64,000 bases of DNA, taken from contig NC_014934.1 in the NCBI RefSeq assembly GCF_000186265.1, positions 2,852,001 to 2,916,000 of the forward strand, written 5' to 3'. Positions 27,259-36,043 of this stretch are shown here, piece by piece; position 1 is the first letter of the stretch, and every line of letters starts with the position of its first letter. The notes beneath the pieces were generated by a model. It was not told the origin of the DNA and made no database searches. It worked only from the letters and a program-made list of their open reading frames with translations. The position numbers were made by a program, and so were the translations under genes. The stretch is from Cellulophaga algicola DSM 14237 (GTDB taxonomy: Bacteria; Bacteroidota; Bacteroidia; Flavobacteriales; Flavobacteriaceae).

Positions 27259-29736
27259 CTATTCTGTTTTAATGATTAAGCTTGCTGTAGCTAAATTTTC
27301 TCCGGTTGCCGTAATAGTAACTTCTCCGGTGTTTTCAGTACCTTTGATAATCGCTAAACTTTTACCAAAAAATGACTTGATGTAGTTTTCCTGAAAAGAT
27401 TCTAGCGAGGCAGAATTTCCATTTCCAACCGCTTCTAATACTCCTGCTCCTTCCACTTTAAAATTAATCAAATTAGCTGCATTAGGGCATAAATTGCCGT
27501 CTTTGTCTTCTATGCTTACGGAGACGAAAGAAAGGTCTTTACCATCTGCCTTAATTGTATTTCTATCGGCTACTAACGAAATTTTAGCAGGCTTTCCTGC
27601 CGTTTTTATTTCTTTAGAAGCTACTTGCTTTCCATTCGTATACGCAACCACTTTTAAGCTGCCTGGTTGGTAAGCCACCTGCCATGATAGTCTGTATTTA
27701 GATTTGTAGATACCTTTCTTAAAGCCATTATATTCAGTAAAAACGTCTGTTAGATCTTTGCCTTTTACTTTTTTTCCAAAAGAGGTGCCGTTTACGAATA
27801 ACTCCACTTCATCTGCATTGGTATAAGCGTAAACTGGGATTGTTTGTCCTTCTTTGCCTTCCCAATTCCAATGTGGTAAAACATGAACCATAGGAGCCGA
27901 TGTCCATTGACTTTGGTATAAATAAAAGCGGTCTTTAGGGAAGCCTACTAAATCTACAGGAGCAAAATAAGAGGCGTGAGAAGGCCAATCATCATTCCAA
28001 TAGCCATTCGTGGAATTATCTCTACCACCATAAGGGGTTGGTTCTCCTAAATAATCAAAGCCTGTCCATATAAATTCTCCTAAAGAATGTGGGTTTTTTT
28101 CTTGCGCATCAAATTCAATATCTGGAGCATAGGCCCAAGGCGGACCAACAGTAACATCATAACTAGAAACTTGGTTGGTTTCTTTGTTGACATGGTAGTC
28201 TTGAGGAACTTCATAAAAACCTCTTGTACTTGTTTGTGATGAAGTTTCTGATCCGTAAAAAATCATATCTGGGTTTTGTTCCCTGATTTCTCCATAATAT
28301 GCAGGTTTGTAATTAACCCCAACAACATCTATTTGAGCGGCTAATTGATTTACAAAAGAAGCAGGATAATAATTGAAGCCGGCAGTTGTGGGTCTAGAAT
28401 CATCTTCATCATGGCAAATATCATTCAACATTTTGGCAATTTTCCAACCGTCTTTTTTACCTTGCTCTAAAATCTCATTACCAATACTCCACATAATTAC
28501 AGAGGGATGATTGCGATCTCTCTTAATCATGTCTCGCAAATCTTTTTCTGCCCATTGGTCAAAATAGTTGCTGTAGCCATTAGGAACTTTTGGTTCTTTC
28601 CATTCATCAAAAGCTTCATCAATAACCACAATGCCTAATCTATCACATACTTGTAGCATTTCTGGTGATGGTGGATTATGACTTGTACGTAGCGCATTGG
28701 CACCCATATTTTGCATAATTTGCATTTGACGCTCTGTTGCTCTGTAATTTACGGCAGCACCTAAGGGGCCTAAATCGTGATGCATACAAACGCCATTAAG
28801 TTCTACCGCTTTTCCATTTAAAAAGAAACCTTCTTTTTTAAATTCAATCGTTCTAATTCCAAATTCCGTTTCAAATTCATCTACAATTTGATCTTTTATT
28901 TTTACACGGCTTATTGCTTTATATAAATTAGGCTTGCCAACATCCCAAAGACTTGGATTTACAACCGTCATATGTTGTGTTAATTGCTCCTCTGAATTAT
29001 TTGCTACATCTATGGTCTCCGTAGCTATACCCATAGTTTTATTGGAAGCATCAACAATCGTAGTTTCTAAAAATATCTCTTGAGGTTTATCAGTAGCATT
29101 TTTCAACTTTGTTTTAATCGTTACCGTTGCTTTTTCTGATGTAACTTCTGGAGTTGAAATAAATGTACCCCATTGCGGGATATGTACTTTCTCATTTAAT
29201 TTTAAGCGTACGTTGCGATAAATACCGGCTCCGGGATACCATCTTTCTGATAAAACTTCAGGAGCAAGTTGTACTGCGATAATATTGTCTTCACCAAATT
29301 TTATAAACGGAGTGATGTCAAACTCAAAACCACTATACCCGTAATGACGTTCTCCAACAAAATTTCCGTTTACATATATTTTGGAATTATCCATGACCCC
29401 ATCAAATTCAATAGCAACTTGTTTGTTCTTATTTTTAGCGTCAATGGTAAAGTGTTTTCTGTACCATGCAATTCCATCAATAGGCAACCCGCCATTTCTG
29501 GCATTATTTTTAGAATCAAAAGGACCTTCAATGGCCCAGTCGTGAGGTACATTTAGTTTTCGCCACGTACTATCATCTAAATGTATGGCTTCACCTTGAG
29601 GAACAGTATCTTTAATAAAAAGCCAATCTTTATTAAAATCTTGATCGGCTATAACTTCTACGCCGTTCTCTTGGCAGGAAGATATAAAAATGGAAATGAA
29701 CAAAATGATCAATGGGGTACGTTTTAAAGCTTTCAT
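27259..29736 (-). CDS. GH2 beta-galactosidase-like glycoside hydrolase, lipoprotein
   Basis: An 825-aa lipoprotein (ISSC lipobox near residue 21). Domains in order: GH2 sugar-binding jelly roll (FNKDWLFIKD, LNVPHDWAIEGPF, WYRKHFTI), Ig-like domain, TIM barrel (GVCMHHDLGPLG, LRTSHNPPSPE), and a C-terminal DUF4982/Ig pair that ends with the KADGKDLSFVSV type of repeat. Both catalytic residues are present: acid/base Glu421 in WSIGNE and nucleophile Glu497 in YGSETSS. It would release terminal beta-linked galactose from sulfatase-treated oligosaccharides. It lies 29 bp after a sulfatase and 1 bp before the interrupted sulfatase. A beta-glucuronidase activity cannot be excluded from sequence. Confidence 0.92.
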   Translation of the reverse strand: MKALKRTPLIILFISIFISSCQENGVEVIADQDFNKDWLFIKDTVPQGEAIHLDDSTWRKLNVPHDWAIEGPFDSKNNARNGGLPIDGIAWYRKHFTIDAKNKNKQVAIEFDGVMDNSKIYVNGNFVGERHYGYSGFEFDITPFIKFGEDNIIAVQLAPEVLSERWYPGAGIYRNVRLKLNEKVHIPQWGTFISTPEVTSEKATVTIKTKLKNATDKPQEIFLETTIVDASNKTMGIATETIDVANNSEEQLTQHMTVVNPSLWDVGKPNLYKAISRVKIKDQIVDEFETEFGIRTIEFKKEGFFLNGKAVELNGVCMHHDLGPLGAAVNYRATERQMQIMQNMGANALRTSHNPPSPEMLQVCDRLGIVVIDEAFDEWKEPKVPNGYSNYFDQWAEKDLRDMIKRDRNHPSVIMWSIGNEILEQGKKDGWKIAKMLNDICHDEDDSRPTTAGFNYYPASFVNQLAAQIDVVGVNYKPAYYGEIREQNPDMIFYGSETSSQTSTRGFYEVPQDYHVNKETNQVSSYDVTVGPPWAYAPDIEFDAQEKNPHSLGEFIWTGFDYLGEPTPYGGRDNSTNGYWNDDWPSHASYFAPVDLVGFPKDRFYLYQSQWTSAPMVHVLPHWNWEGKEGQTIPVYAYTNADEVELFVNGTSFGKKVKGKDLTDVFTEYNGFKKGIYKSKYRLSWQVAYQPGSLKVVAYTNGKQVASKEIKTAGKPAKISLVADRNTIKADGKDLSFVSVSIEDKDGNLCPNAANLINFKVEGAGVLEAVGNGNSASLESFQENYIKSFFGKSLAIIKGTENTGEVTITATGENLATASLIIKTE

Positions 29737-29765
29737 GCGTTTTGTTTAGTTTTAGTCGAGTTGTT

Positions 29766-31283
29766 TTAGTTTATGGCGACAATACAGTCACTAATATCAA
29801 GAGGATCGTCCATTTCCTTTTGTAGTTTTTGTAAGTCTAGAAACAGTGTTTTTATTCTTTTTTGTTCCTCTGGAAGTTTTGAAATGTCATTCATCTCCTC
29901 AGGGTCATTCTTTAAATCAAAGAGCAGTATTTTTTTAATTTTCGGAAAAACCATTAGTTTATATCCATCTTTACGAATCATTCGTTGTACATCTAAATAT
30001 GCCCCGTAAATAGCATCATAGCTGCTTTTGGATTCTTTTCCTTTTGCAATGTTTAAGAAGCTGTTGTATTCGATGTATTTTGGTTTGTCTATACCCGCAA
30101 GATCTAATGAGGTAGCCATGGCATCTTGCAAGTATACGTCTACATTCGTTTTTTTGTTTTTAGGAATATCTGGACCTAAAATAATTATTGGGGGTCTAAT
30201 ACTATGGTCAAACAAACTTTGTTTCCCTAATAGGCCGTGTCTGCCCATTGCTATACCATGGTCTGCCGTAAAGATGATATACGTATTATCCATCTTCCCA
30301 GAATTTTTAAGTGCTTCAATGATGTTGCCAATTTGCGCATCTACATGCGTGATGCTCGCGTAATATTCTTTCTTATGTGTTTTTATGGCCAATTCTGTTC
30401 TTGGAAACGGAGCCAGTGCCTCGTCTCTTAAATCATCACCATTAGCAATATCATGTCTGTAGGGGTACTCAGGTAGGAAGCTTTTGGGTACAGATAGATT
30501 TTTTAGCGCATACATGTCTTGATATTCTTGTGGAGCCTGTCTTGGATCATGTGGGGCGTTAAAGGCTAGGTACATGAAAAAAGGCTTTTCACTAGTTTTA
30601 GCCGTATTTATGAATCTAATCGCATCATCTTTTAGAACTTCACTCCAGTGTTGGCCATCTTTCCAGTAACCACCTTTAGTAGTGTCCGTAGGATTCCAGG
30701 TAGTGTCCGTTAAGGATAGTGGACGGTTATAGCCATTAGGCATAATGCTTTCTGATGTAGCATTAGGAATTTTTGAGAGCGAATCAAATTTAGCAACCAT
30801 CGTGGCATGATCCCATGCATCTTTTGGCATGCCCGGTCTAATATGTGTGGTGTGTTCAAAAACTTTATGGGCCGGAGCATCTACATGCCATTTTCCGGTC
30901 ATATAGGTTTCGTAGCCATTACTTTCAAGTAATTTACCCCAAGTTTTATCAATAGAATCGTTTTTAATCCAATTTTGCCTAAACTTATTAGCTCTCCATA
31001 CTGATCTTCCTGAAATTAGCATAGCTCTAGAGGCAGCACACACTGCGCCACTCCAAGAACCCATATTGTAAGCATTCGTAAAGGTGGTGCCTTCATGAAC
31101 CATGGCATCCATATTTGGAGTAATGATTTCCGAATTGCCTAAGGCATGAATGGAAGAATAGGTTTGATCGTCTGTAAAAATAAAAACGATGTTTGGTTTT
31201 TTAGGCTCAAGGTTTTGTTTTGGTTTGCTAGTGCAAGCAAGAAAAAAGCTTGTAGCTACAAATAAGTAAACTTTTGTTTTCAT
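29766..31283 (-). CDS. Type S1 sulfatase with CxAxR motif, lipoprotein
   Basis: A 505-aa sulfatase anchored by a lipobox (SFFLAC, Cys17). NIVFIFTDDQTYSS gives the first metal ligands. The formylglycine motif is CAASR with Cys82, that is Ala in place of the usual Pro; Cys and Arg, which matter most for modification, are kept. Further marks are TGKWHVDAPAHK, FTADHGIAMGRHG and GKQSLFDHSIRPPIIIL, where the late loop differs from the KGxxxEGGxxVP type of its neighbours and resembles choline-sulfatase/iduronate-sulfatase-like S1 branches. It is the first gene of the 31283-24269 transcript, next to the hybrid regulator gene that ends 164 bp upstream. Confidence 0.9.
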   Translation of the reverse strand: MKTKVYLFVATSFFLACTSKPKQNLEPKKPNIVFIFTDDQTYSSIHALGNSEIITPNMDAMVHEGTTFTNAYNMGSWSGAVCAASRAMLISGRSVWRANKFRQNWIKNDSIDKTWGKLLESNGYETYMTGKWHVDAPAHKVFEHTTHIRPGMPKDAWDHATMVAKFDSLSKIPNATSESIMPNGYNRPLSLTDTTWNPTDTTKGGYWKDGQHWSEVLKDDAIRFINTAKTSEKPFFMYLAFNAPHDPRQAPQEYQDMYALKNLSVPKSFLPEYPYRHDIANGDDLRDEALAPFPRTELAIKTHKKEYYASITHVDAQIGNIIEALKNSGKMDNTYIIFTADHGIAMGRHGLLGKQSLFDHSIRPPIIILGPDIPKNKKTNVDVYLQDAMATSLDLAGIDKPKYIEYNSFLNIAKGKESKSSYDAIYGAYLDVQRMIRKDGYKLMVFPKIKKILLFDLKNDPEEMNDISKLPEEQKRIKTLFLDLQKLQKEMDDPLDISDCIVAIN

Positions 31284-31297
31284 GTATAGGTATTCTT

Positions 31298-31330
31298 AAA
31301 AAATAATGCCCACCTGTTAAAGTGAGCATT
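31298..31330 (-). terminator. Probable terminator of the hybrid regulator gene
   Basis: Nine-base arms AATGCCCAC (31305-31313) and GTGAGCATT (31322-31330), with one mismatch, are followed on the - strand by a T-rich stretch (complement of AAAAAA at 31298-31303). It lies after the hybrid regulator stop and close to the start of the next sulfatase, so it may also lie in that gene's leader. Confidence 0.5.
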
Positions 31331-31447
31331 AAATAATTAACTCAATAAATTACTTATGTACTAAAAATCACTATAAAGCAAAATTGAGATTTCTATTCTT
31401 AGTTAAGAATCACAGATGGTTTTTATAATAAAACAAATGTTTTAAGT

Positions 31448-34400
31448 TTACGATTCCTCAGTGGTGTCTTCCTCATTGTTCGTAAGTCTTATGTACTTAC
31501 TAGGAATGACACCAAATTGTTTTTTAAAGCATTTAGAAAAGTAAGATGCGGTATTAAAACCAGTCATGTACATAATTTCTTTTACGGATAAATCACTTTT
31601 TTCAAAGAGCTGTACGGCTCTCTTTAATCTAATATTTCGTATAAATTCACTAGAAGAGAGTCCGGTTAATTCTTTTATTTTTAAGTACAAGTTACTTCTA
31701 CTCATACTCATTTCTTTGACTAACATTTCTACACTAAATTCTGAATTCATCATATGCTTTTCTACAATTTCAATGGCATTTTGTAGGAAGCTCTCATCAG
31801 ATGAGGTTACGGTTACTTCATTTGGTTGTAAGGTAATCTCTCGGTTGAATTTTTTACGTAGCTCATCACGATCTTTTAAAATATTGGAAAGTTTTAGTTC
31901 CAACAACTCCAAATCAAAAGGTTTTCTAATATAGGCATCTGCGCCTGTCTTTAGTCCTTCAATTTCTTTCTCCTGCGATGTTTTCGCTGTTAGCATTACT
32001 ACAGGGATATGACTTGTTTCTTTGGCACTTTTAAGTTTATTACAAAGTTCTATTCCATCCATTACCGGCATCATAAGATCTGTAATTATGATATTAGGCA
32101 TAAATTTATTTGCCAATTCTAAGCCCTTTTCACCATTCTCTGCCTCATAAATATAATAGCTTTCGCCCAAACCTCTTTTTATAAAAGATCTAATATCAGG
32201 ATTGTCGTCTACAATTAATAGTAAGGGTAATTTAGACCTAGACCTTGTCATATTTTGGTCTATAATATCATCCATAAAGCTAATAGCATGAGAGTCAGCG
32301 TCAATTTTACTGATGAAGGTGTTGGGTTCAAAAACCTCATGAAAGTTTATTTCCTTGGTAGCTTCAAAAGTTTCTTTTTCTTTAGGAAGCCATACAAAGA
32401 AGGTAGATCCATTTTCAGAATCACTTTTTACTTTTATTATGCCTTGATGTAATTCTACTAAGTTTTTAGTAAAGGATAGCCCTATACCTGTTCCTTTCGT
32501 ATTTACATGAGTAGTTAATCCGATCTCTGTATAAAAACGCTCAAAAATATGTTGTAATCGATGGGAAGGAATTCCGGGTCCAGAGTCTTTAACTTGTATG
32601 ACAATGTATTTAGATTGATCAATGTCTGTTGCGATGTCATCTGGTTTTTTAAAATCTGTGCCGTCAAAAATGTTTAAAAGAATAGTTCCGTTTTCAGGGG
32701 TGAATTTAAAGGCATTTGATAATAAATTATTGATAATCTTTTCAACGGCATCAGGATCAAACCAAGAAACAATAGCATCCTTAGAGGTTTCAATTTTAAA
32801 ATTGATTTCTTTTTTTCTACTTAAAAACTGAAAAGGTTCACTTACTTCTTTTAAAAAGCCAACAATATCACTCTTACTTAGGTTGAGGTTCATTTTTCCA
32901 TGATCCATTTTTCTAAAGTCTAATAACTGATCTACAAGGCGTAATAGGTAATCTGTGTTTTTACGCATTAAACCATATTGATCCCTTGCTTCTTTGGGAC
33001 TCATTTCTGATCCTTTTTTTATTAAATAATCTAAAGGGCCTTTAATAAGCGTTAATGGGGTTCTGAATTCATGAGAGATATTGGTGAAAAATTCCAGCTT
33101 TAAGCGGTGAATTTCTTCATTTTTGTCATTTTCTAAATGCTCTAATTCTAGCTGATGTTTTTCTGCAGATCTAATAATTGTAAATCTTCTAAAAGCATAC
33201 AGTAACCCAATAGCCATTAATACGTAAAATATTTTAGCAAAAGTAGTACGCCACCAAGGTGGAGTTACATTTATTTTTAATTCTACTGGTGTTTCATCCC
33301 AAATAGTATCATTGTTGGATGCTTTTACGCGTAAAACATAGGGCCCTGGTTCAAGATTGGTATAGGTAGCAAATCTATTATCTGAAGTGGTATAAATCCA
33401 ATCTTTATCAAAACCATCTAGTTTGTAAGCATATTTATTTTTACTAGACGCGGCATAGTGCAATGCTGCAAATTCAAAAGAAAAACTATTCTCACTGTAT
33501 TTCAATTCAATTTCATCCATAGAATTTATAGATTGATCTAGAATTATGCGACCATTAATTTTTGCCCCAATTGCAACGGGTTTATTAAAGATTGAAAAGT
33601 TTATTAAAACAGTTTCTGCTGTAACTTTATTACTAATAATCTCCTCTGGATAAAAAGCAGTAAAACCATTAATGCCGCCAAAAAGCATTAAGCCATCTTT
33701 AGTTTTGAAAGCAGCTAACTCGCTAAATTCATTACTTTGTAAGCCATCATTAACATCATAATTTTGAAATTTTTCTCCTTCAGTATCAAATTTTGATAAA
33801 CCTTTGTTGGTTGATATCCAAAGGTTTCCGTGGTCATCGTCTAGTATGCCTTTGATAACGTTGTTGGGTAGACCATCCTTTTCGGAATAGGTTTTAAAAT
33901 GTTCGGGCTCATCTTTAGTTCCAGGGATTAATTTATTTAATCCACCACCAAATGTTCCAGCCCAAATAACTCCAGATTTACTTTCAAAAACGGTTAAGAT
34001 GTAGTTGTGGCTTATGGTGCTTGTATCATTAGGAATATTCTTATAAACAACAAATTTTGGATTTTTTGAAGTAATTTGATCAGGAGGTAATTTGGCTAAG
34101 CCATTACCCGTCGCAAACCAAATGTTCCCCTTTTTATCCTGATAGATATCTCTGATAATATTGTTGGGTACGCTTGTTTCAATAGTTGTATTATGTTTTA
34201 AGCCATCTTTAGTAAAGGTGTCCCCGTCTTCATTAATTAACCAACGTTGTATACCGCCATTGTATGATCCTAACCAAACGTTGTGATCTTTGTCTTGTAA
34301 AATTGAAAAGACACTACTAGGTACTTCTGAAATTTCTTTAAGGTCTTTATCTGTGATTTTTTTAGGTGTATCTAGTTGTATTTCAAACAATCCGGGTGCA

Positions 34401-35731
34401 TTTTCTCCACCCACAAATAATTTGGTAGAACTCTTTAGCTTTATTTCTTCTATAGCAAATACTTTATTGATTTTTGTAAAATGCTGAAACTCATTAAAAT
34501 CACTAATTGTATTAGTTTTTCCTAGCAAATTTAATCCGCCACCTTCAGTTCCAATCCATAAGTTTTCATTGCTATCTTCAAGTATGGCTCTAATTTTATC
34601 ATTGCTTAAACTGCCTAGTTCTAGATTCTTTTTGATATGTGAAAACTGCTTTCTTTGAGGGTCAAATTTATTAATGCCACCACCATTAACACCAACCCAA
34701 ACAATACCGGTATGATCTATATGAAGTGATTTGACAGCATTCTTGCTTAAGCTATTGGTAGGGTTTTCTGGGTCATACTTATATAAGCCTACTAGTTTAG
34801 GTATTTTGTTTTCTGCTAGATTGGAGAATTCTAACAGTCCGTCATCTGTACCTGCCCATATATGAAAATTATTTATGGAAACGGTATTGTATGAGCCCTT
34901 GTAAATATACTGAAGTTGGTTCTCTTTTTTATTGGGAGCGTAGCGATATAGGCCAGAGCTTGTCGCTAAAATTAAATTGCCATAGCTATCTTCAATAATA
35001 GACTTTACTTGAACATTAGGTAAATTTATTTGCTTATTTACTTCTTGAAAGTACATATCGCCATTATTATCTCTAGATAATTTTGATAGTCCGTTGATGC
35101 CGCCAATCCACACTTGGTGCATACTATCCTCATAAAAAGTACTGGCGTTATTACTATTTCTTGTTGGGGAGTTGCTATTCTGATATAAGTTAAAATGTTC
35201 AAATTTTAATGAATCAGTAGACTTAGATAAATCGGCCATATCAATGCCTTTTGTCGTACCCACCCACAATCTATTATTACTGTCTTTAAAGACTAAGGTA
35301 ATATAATCACTCTTTATGCTAAATTCATTTTTTGGATCGTTCTTAAAGCTCTTGAATTGTTCTGTCTTTTTATCAAAATAATTTAAGCCACCTCCAGTAG
35401 TTCCAATCCATAAGTTGCCTTGGTCATCATCAATTATCTTCCAAATTAAATTACTGCTAATACTATGAGGGTTTTCTGCATTAGGTTTGAAAACAGTAAA
35501 ATTATAACCGTCATATCTATTTAATCCGTCATGAGTACCAAACCACATAAAACCATTGTCATCTTGAAAAATGGTATTTACATCACTTTGTGATAATCCA
35601 TTCTCGGTATTTAAATGCTCAAACTTTAATGAATTTTGCGCATAACAAACAGGAGATATGAATATGAGAAGACTCCATATTAAATAGACAATGCTTTGTT
35701 TTGTGTTTGTAGTATTCAGCGTGTAGCTCAT
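31448..35731 (-). CDS. Hybrid two-component system regulator (sensor kinase, receiver and AraC domain in one chain)
   Basis: A 1427-aa regulator. I take the ATG at 35731, which yields a clean signal peptide (ending CYAQ); a reading from 35776 only adds residues upstream of it. The periplasmic part holds two-component propeller repeats (many xxLWIGTxxGGLN units) to about residue 720 and then a Y_Y_Y domain. A membrane helix (about 812-835) leads to a HisKA domain with His887 in SHEFRTPLTL, an HATPase with GTGIGLSF, a receiver with the phospho-acceptor Asp1218 in TDLMMPVMDG, and a C-terminal AraC helix-turn-helix (FNTASYFSKCFKKQFG). Such proteins bind oligosaccharides in the periplasm and switch on PUL genes. 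It is divergent from the 36044 operon, so the 312-bp spacer probably holds its target. Confidence 0.95.
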   Translation of the reverse strand: MSYTLNTTNTKQSIVYLIWSLLIFISPVCYAQNSLKFEHLNTENGLSQSDVNTIFQDDNGFMWFGTHDGLNRYDGYNFTVFKPNAENPHSISSNLIWKIIDDDQGNLWIGTTGGGLNYFDKKTEQFKSFKNDPKNEFSIKSDYITLVFKDSNNRLWVGTTKGIDMADLSKSTDSLKFEHFNLYQNSNSPTRNSNNASTFYEDSMHQVWIGGINGLSKLSRDNNGDMYFQEVNKQINLPNVQVKSIIEDSYGNLILATSSGLYRYAPNKKENQLQYIYKGSYNTVSINNFHIWAGTDDGLLEFSNLAENKIPKLVGLYKYDPENPTNSLSKNAVKSLHIDHTGIVWVGVNGGGINKFDPQRKQFSHIKKNLELGSLSNDKIRAILEDSNENLWIGTEGGGLNLLGKTNTISDFNEFQHFTKINKVFAIEEIKLKSSTKLFVGGENAPGLFEIQLDTPKKITDKDLKEISEVPSSVFSILQDKDHNVWLGSYNGGIQRWLINEDGDTFTKDGLKHNTTIETSVPNNIIRDIYQDKKGNIWFATGNGLAKLPPDQITSKNPKFVVYKNIPNDTSTISHNYILTVFESKSGVIWAGTFGGGLNKLIPGTKDEPEHFKTYSEKDGLPNNVIKGILDDDHGNLWISTNKGLSKFDTEGEKFQNYDVNDGLQSNEFSELAAFKTKDGLMLFGGINGFTAFYPEEIISNKVTAETVLINFSIFNKPVAIGAKINGRIILDQSINSMDEIELKYSENSFSFEFAALHYAASSKNKYAYKLDGFDKDWIYTTSDNRFATYTNLEPGPYVLRVKASNNDTIWDETPVELKINVTPPWWRTTFAKIFYVLMAIGLLYAFRRFTIIRSAEKHQLELEHLENDKNEEIHRLKLEFFTNISHEFRTPLTLIKGPLDYLIKKGSEMSPKEARDQYGLMRKNTDYLLRLVDQLLDFRKMDHGKMNLNLSKSDIVGFLKEVSEPFQFLSRKKEINFKIETSKDAIVSWFDPDAVEKIINNLLSNAFKFTPENGTILLNIFDGTDFKKPDDIATDIDQSKYIVIQVKDSGPGIPSHRLQHIFERFYTEIGLTTHVNTKGTGIGLSFTKNLVELHQGIIKVKSDSENGSTFFVWLPKEKETFEATKEINFHEVFEPNTFISKIDADSHAISFMDDIIDQNMTRSRSKLPLLLIVDDNPDIRSFIKRGLGESYYIYEAENGEKGLELANKFMPNIIITDLMMPVMDGIELCNKLKSAKETSHIPVVMLTAKTSQEKEIEGLKTGADAYIRKPFDLELLELKLSNILKDRDELRKKFNREITLQPNEVTVTSSDESFLQNAIEIVEKHMMNSEFSVEMLVKEMSMSRSNLYLKIKELTGLSSSEFIRNIRLKRAVQLFEKSDLSVKEIMYMTGFNTASYFSKCFKKQFGVIPSKYIRLTNNEEDTTEES

Positions 35732-35816
35732 ACTAACAAATATATCAAATTGCAGATATATATGTATCCATATCATTTTTGTATGTAGTGAACTCTTTTT
35801 GGTTTTAGACTTAAAT

Positions 35817-35925
35817 AGCTGTTTATTAGTGTTTTAAAATATATTTAATAAGGCAGATCTGTTTCTTTATTCCATATGTTGTAGTCTTTTGAACATATGT
35901 TGTGTCCCTAAAAAATAGTTTGCTA
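35817..35925 (+). promoter_or_regulatory. Shared promoter module upstream of the sugar-acid transporter operon
   Basis: Three elements recur before the operon at 39830. AGCTGYTTATTAGTGTTTTA begins at 35817 (first copy) and 39644 (second), with one difference over 21 bp. CATATGTT lies exactly 56 bp after its start in both places (35873 and 39700). A TTTGCTA box follows (35919, 39723). In this copy CATATGTTGT is repeated in the same direction at 35894, 21 bp or two helical turns later, a layout typical of AraC-type binding. The site lies in the 312-bp spacer 35732-36043 between the hybrid regulator and the transporter gene, which otherwise shows nothing I recognise. Confidence 0.65.
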
Positions 35926-36043
35926 CAAACTAACTATATTTTTTCTTACCTCTGTACTTCAACTTATGAAAATCATTTTTTTAGGCAGCTAATCCATTAC
36001 TTTTTAAAGTTTTAGTGGTTCGCGCAGCAATACAAAATAACAG

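Noticed and set aside
29370-29552. A 60-codon frame inside the GH2 gene on the same strand
   Set aside because: Alternative frame of an intact enzyme with no sign of a ribosome site or conserved protein.
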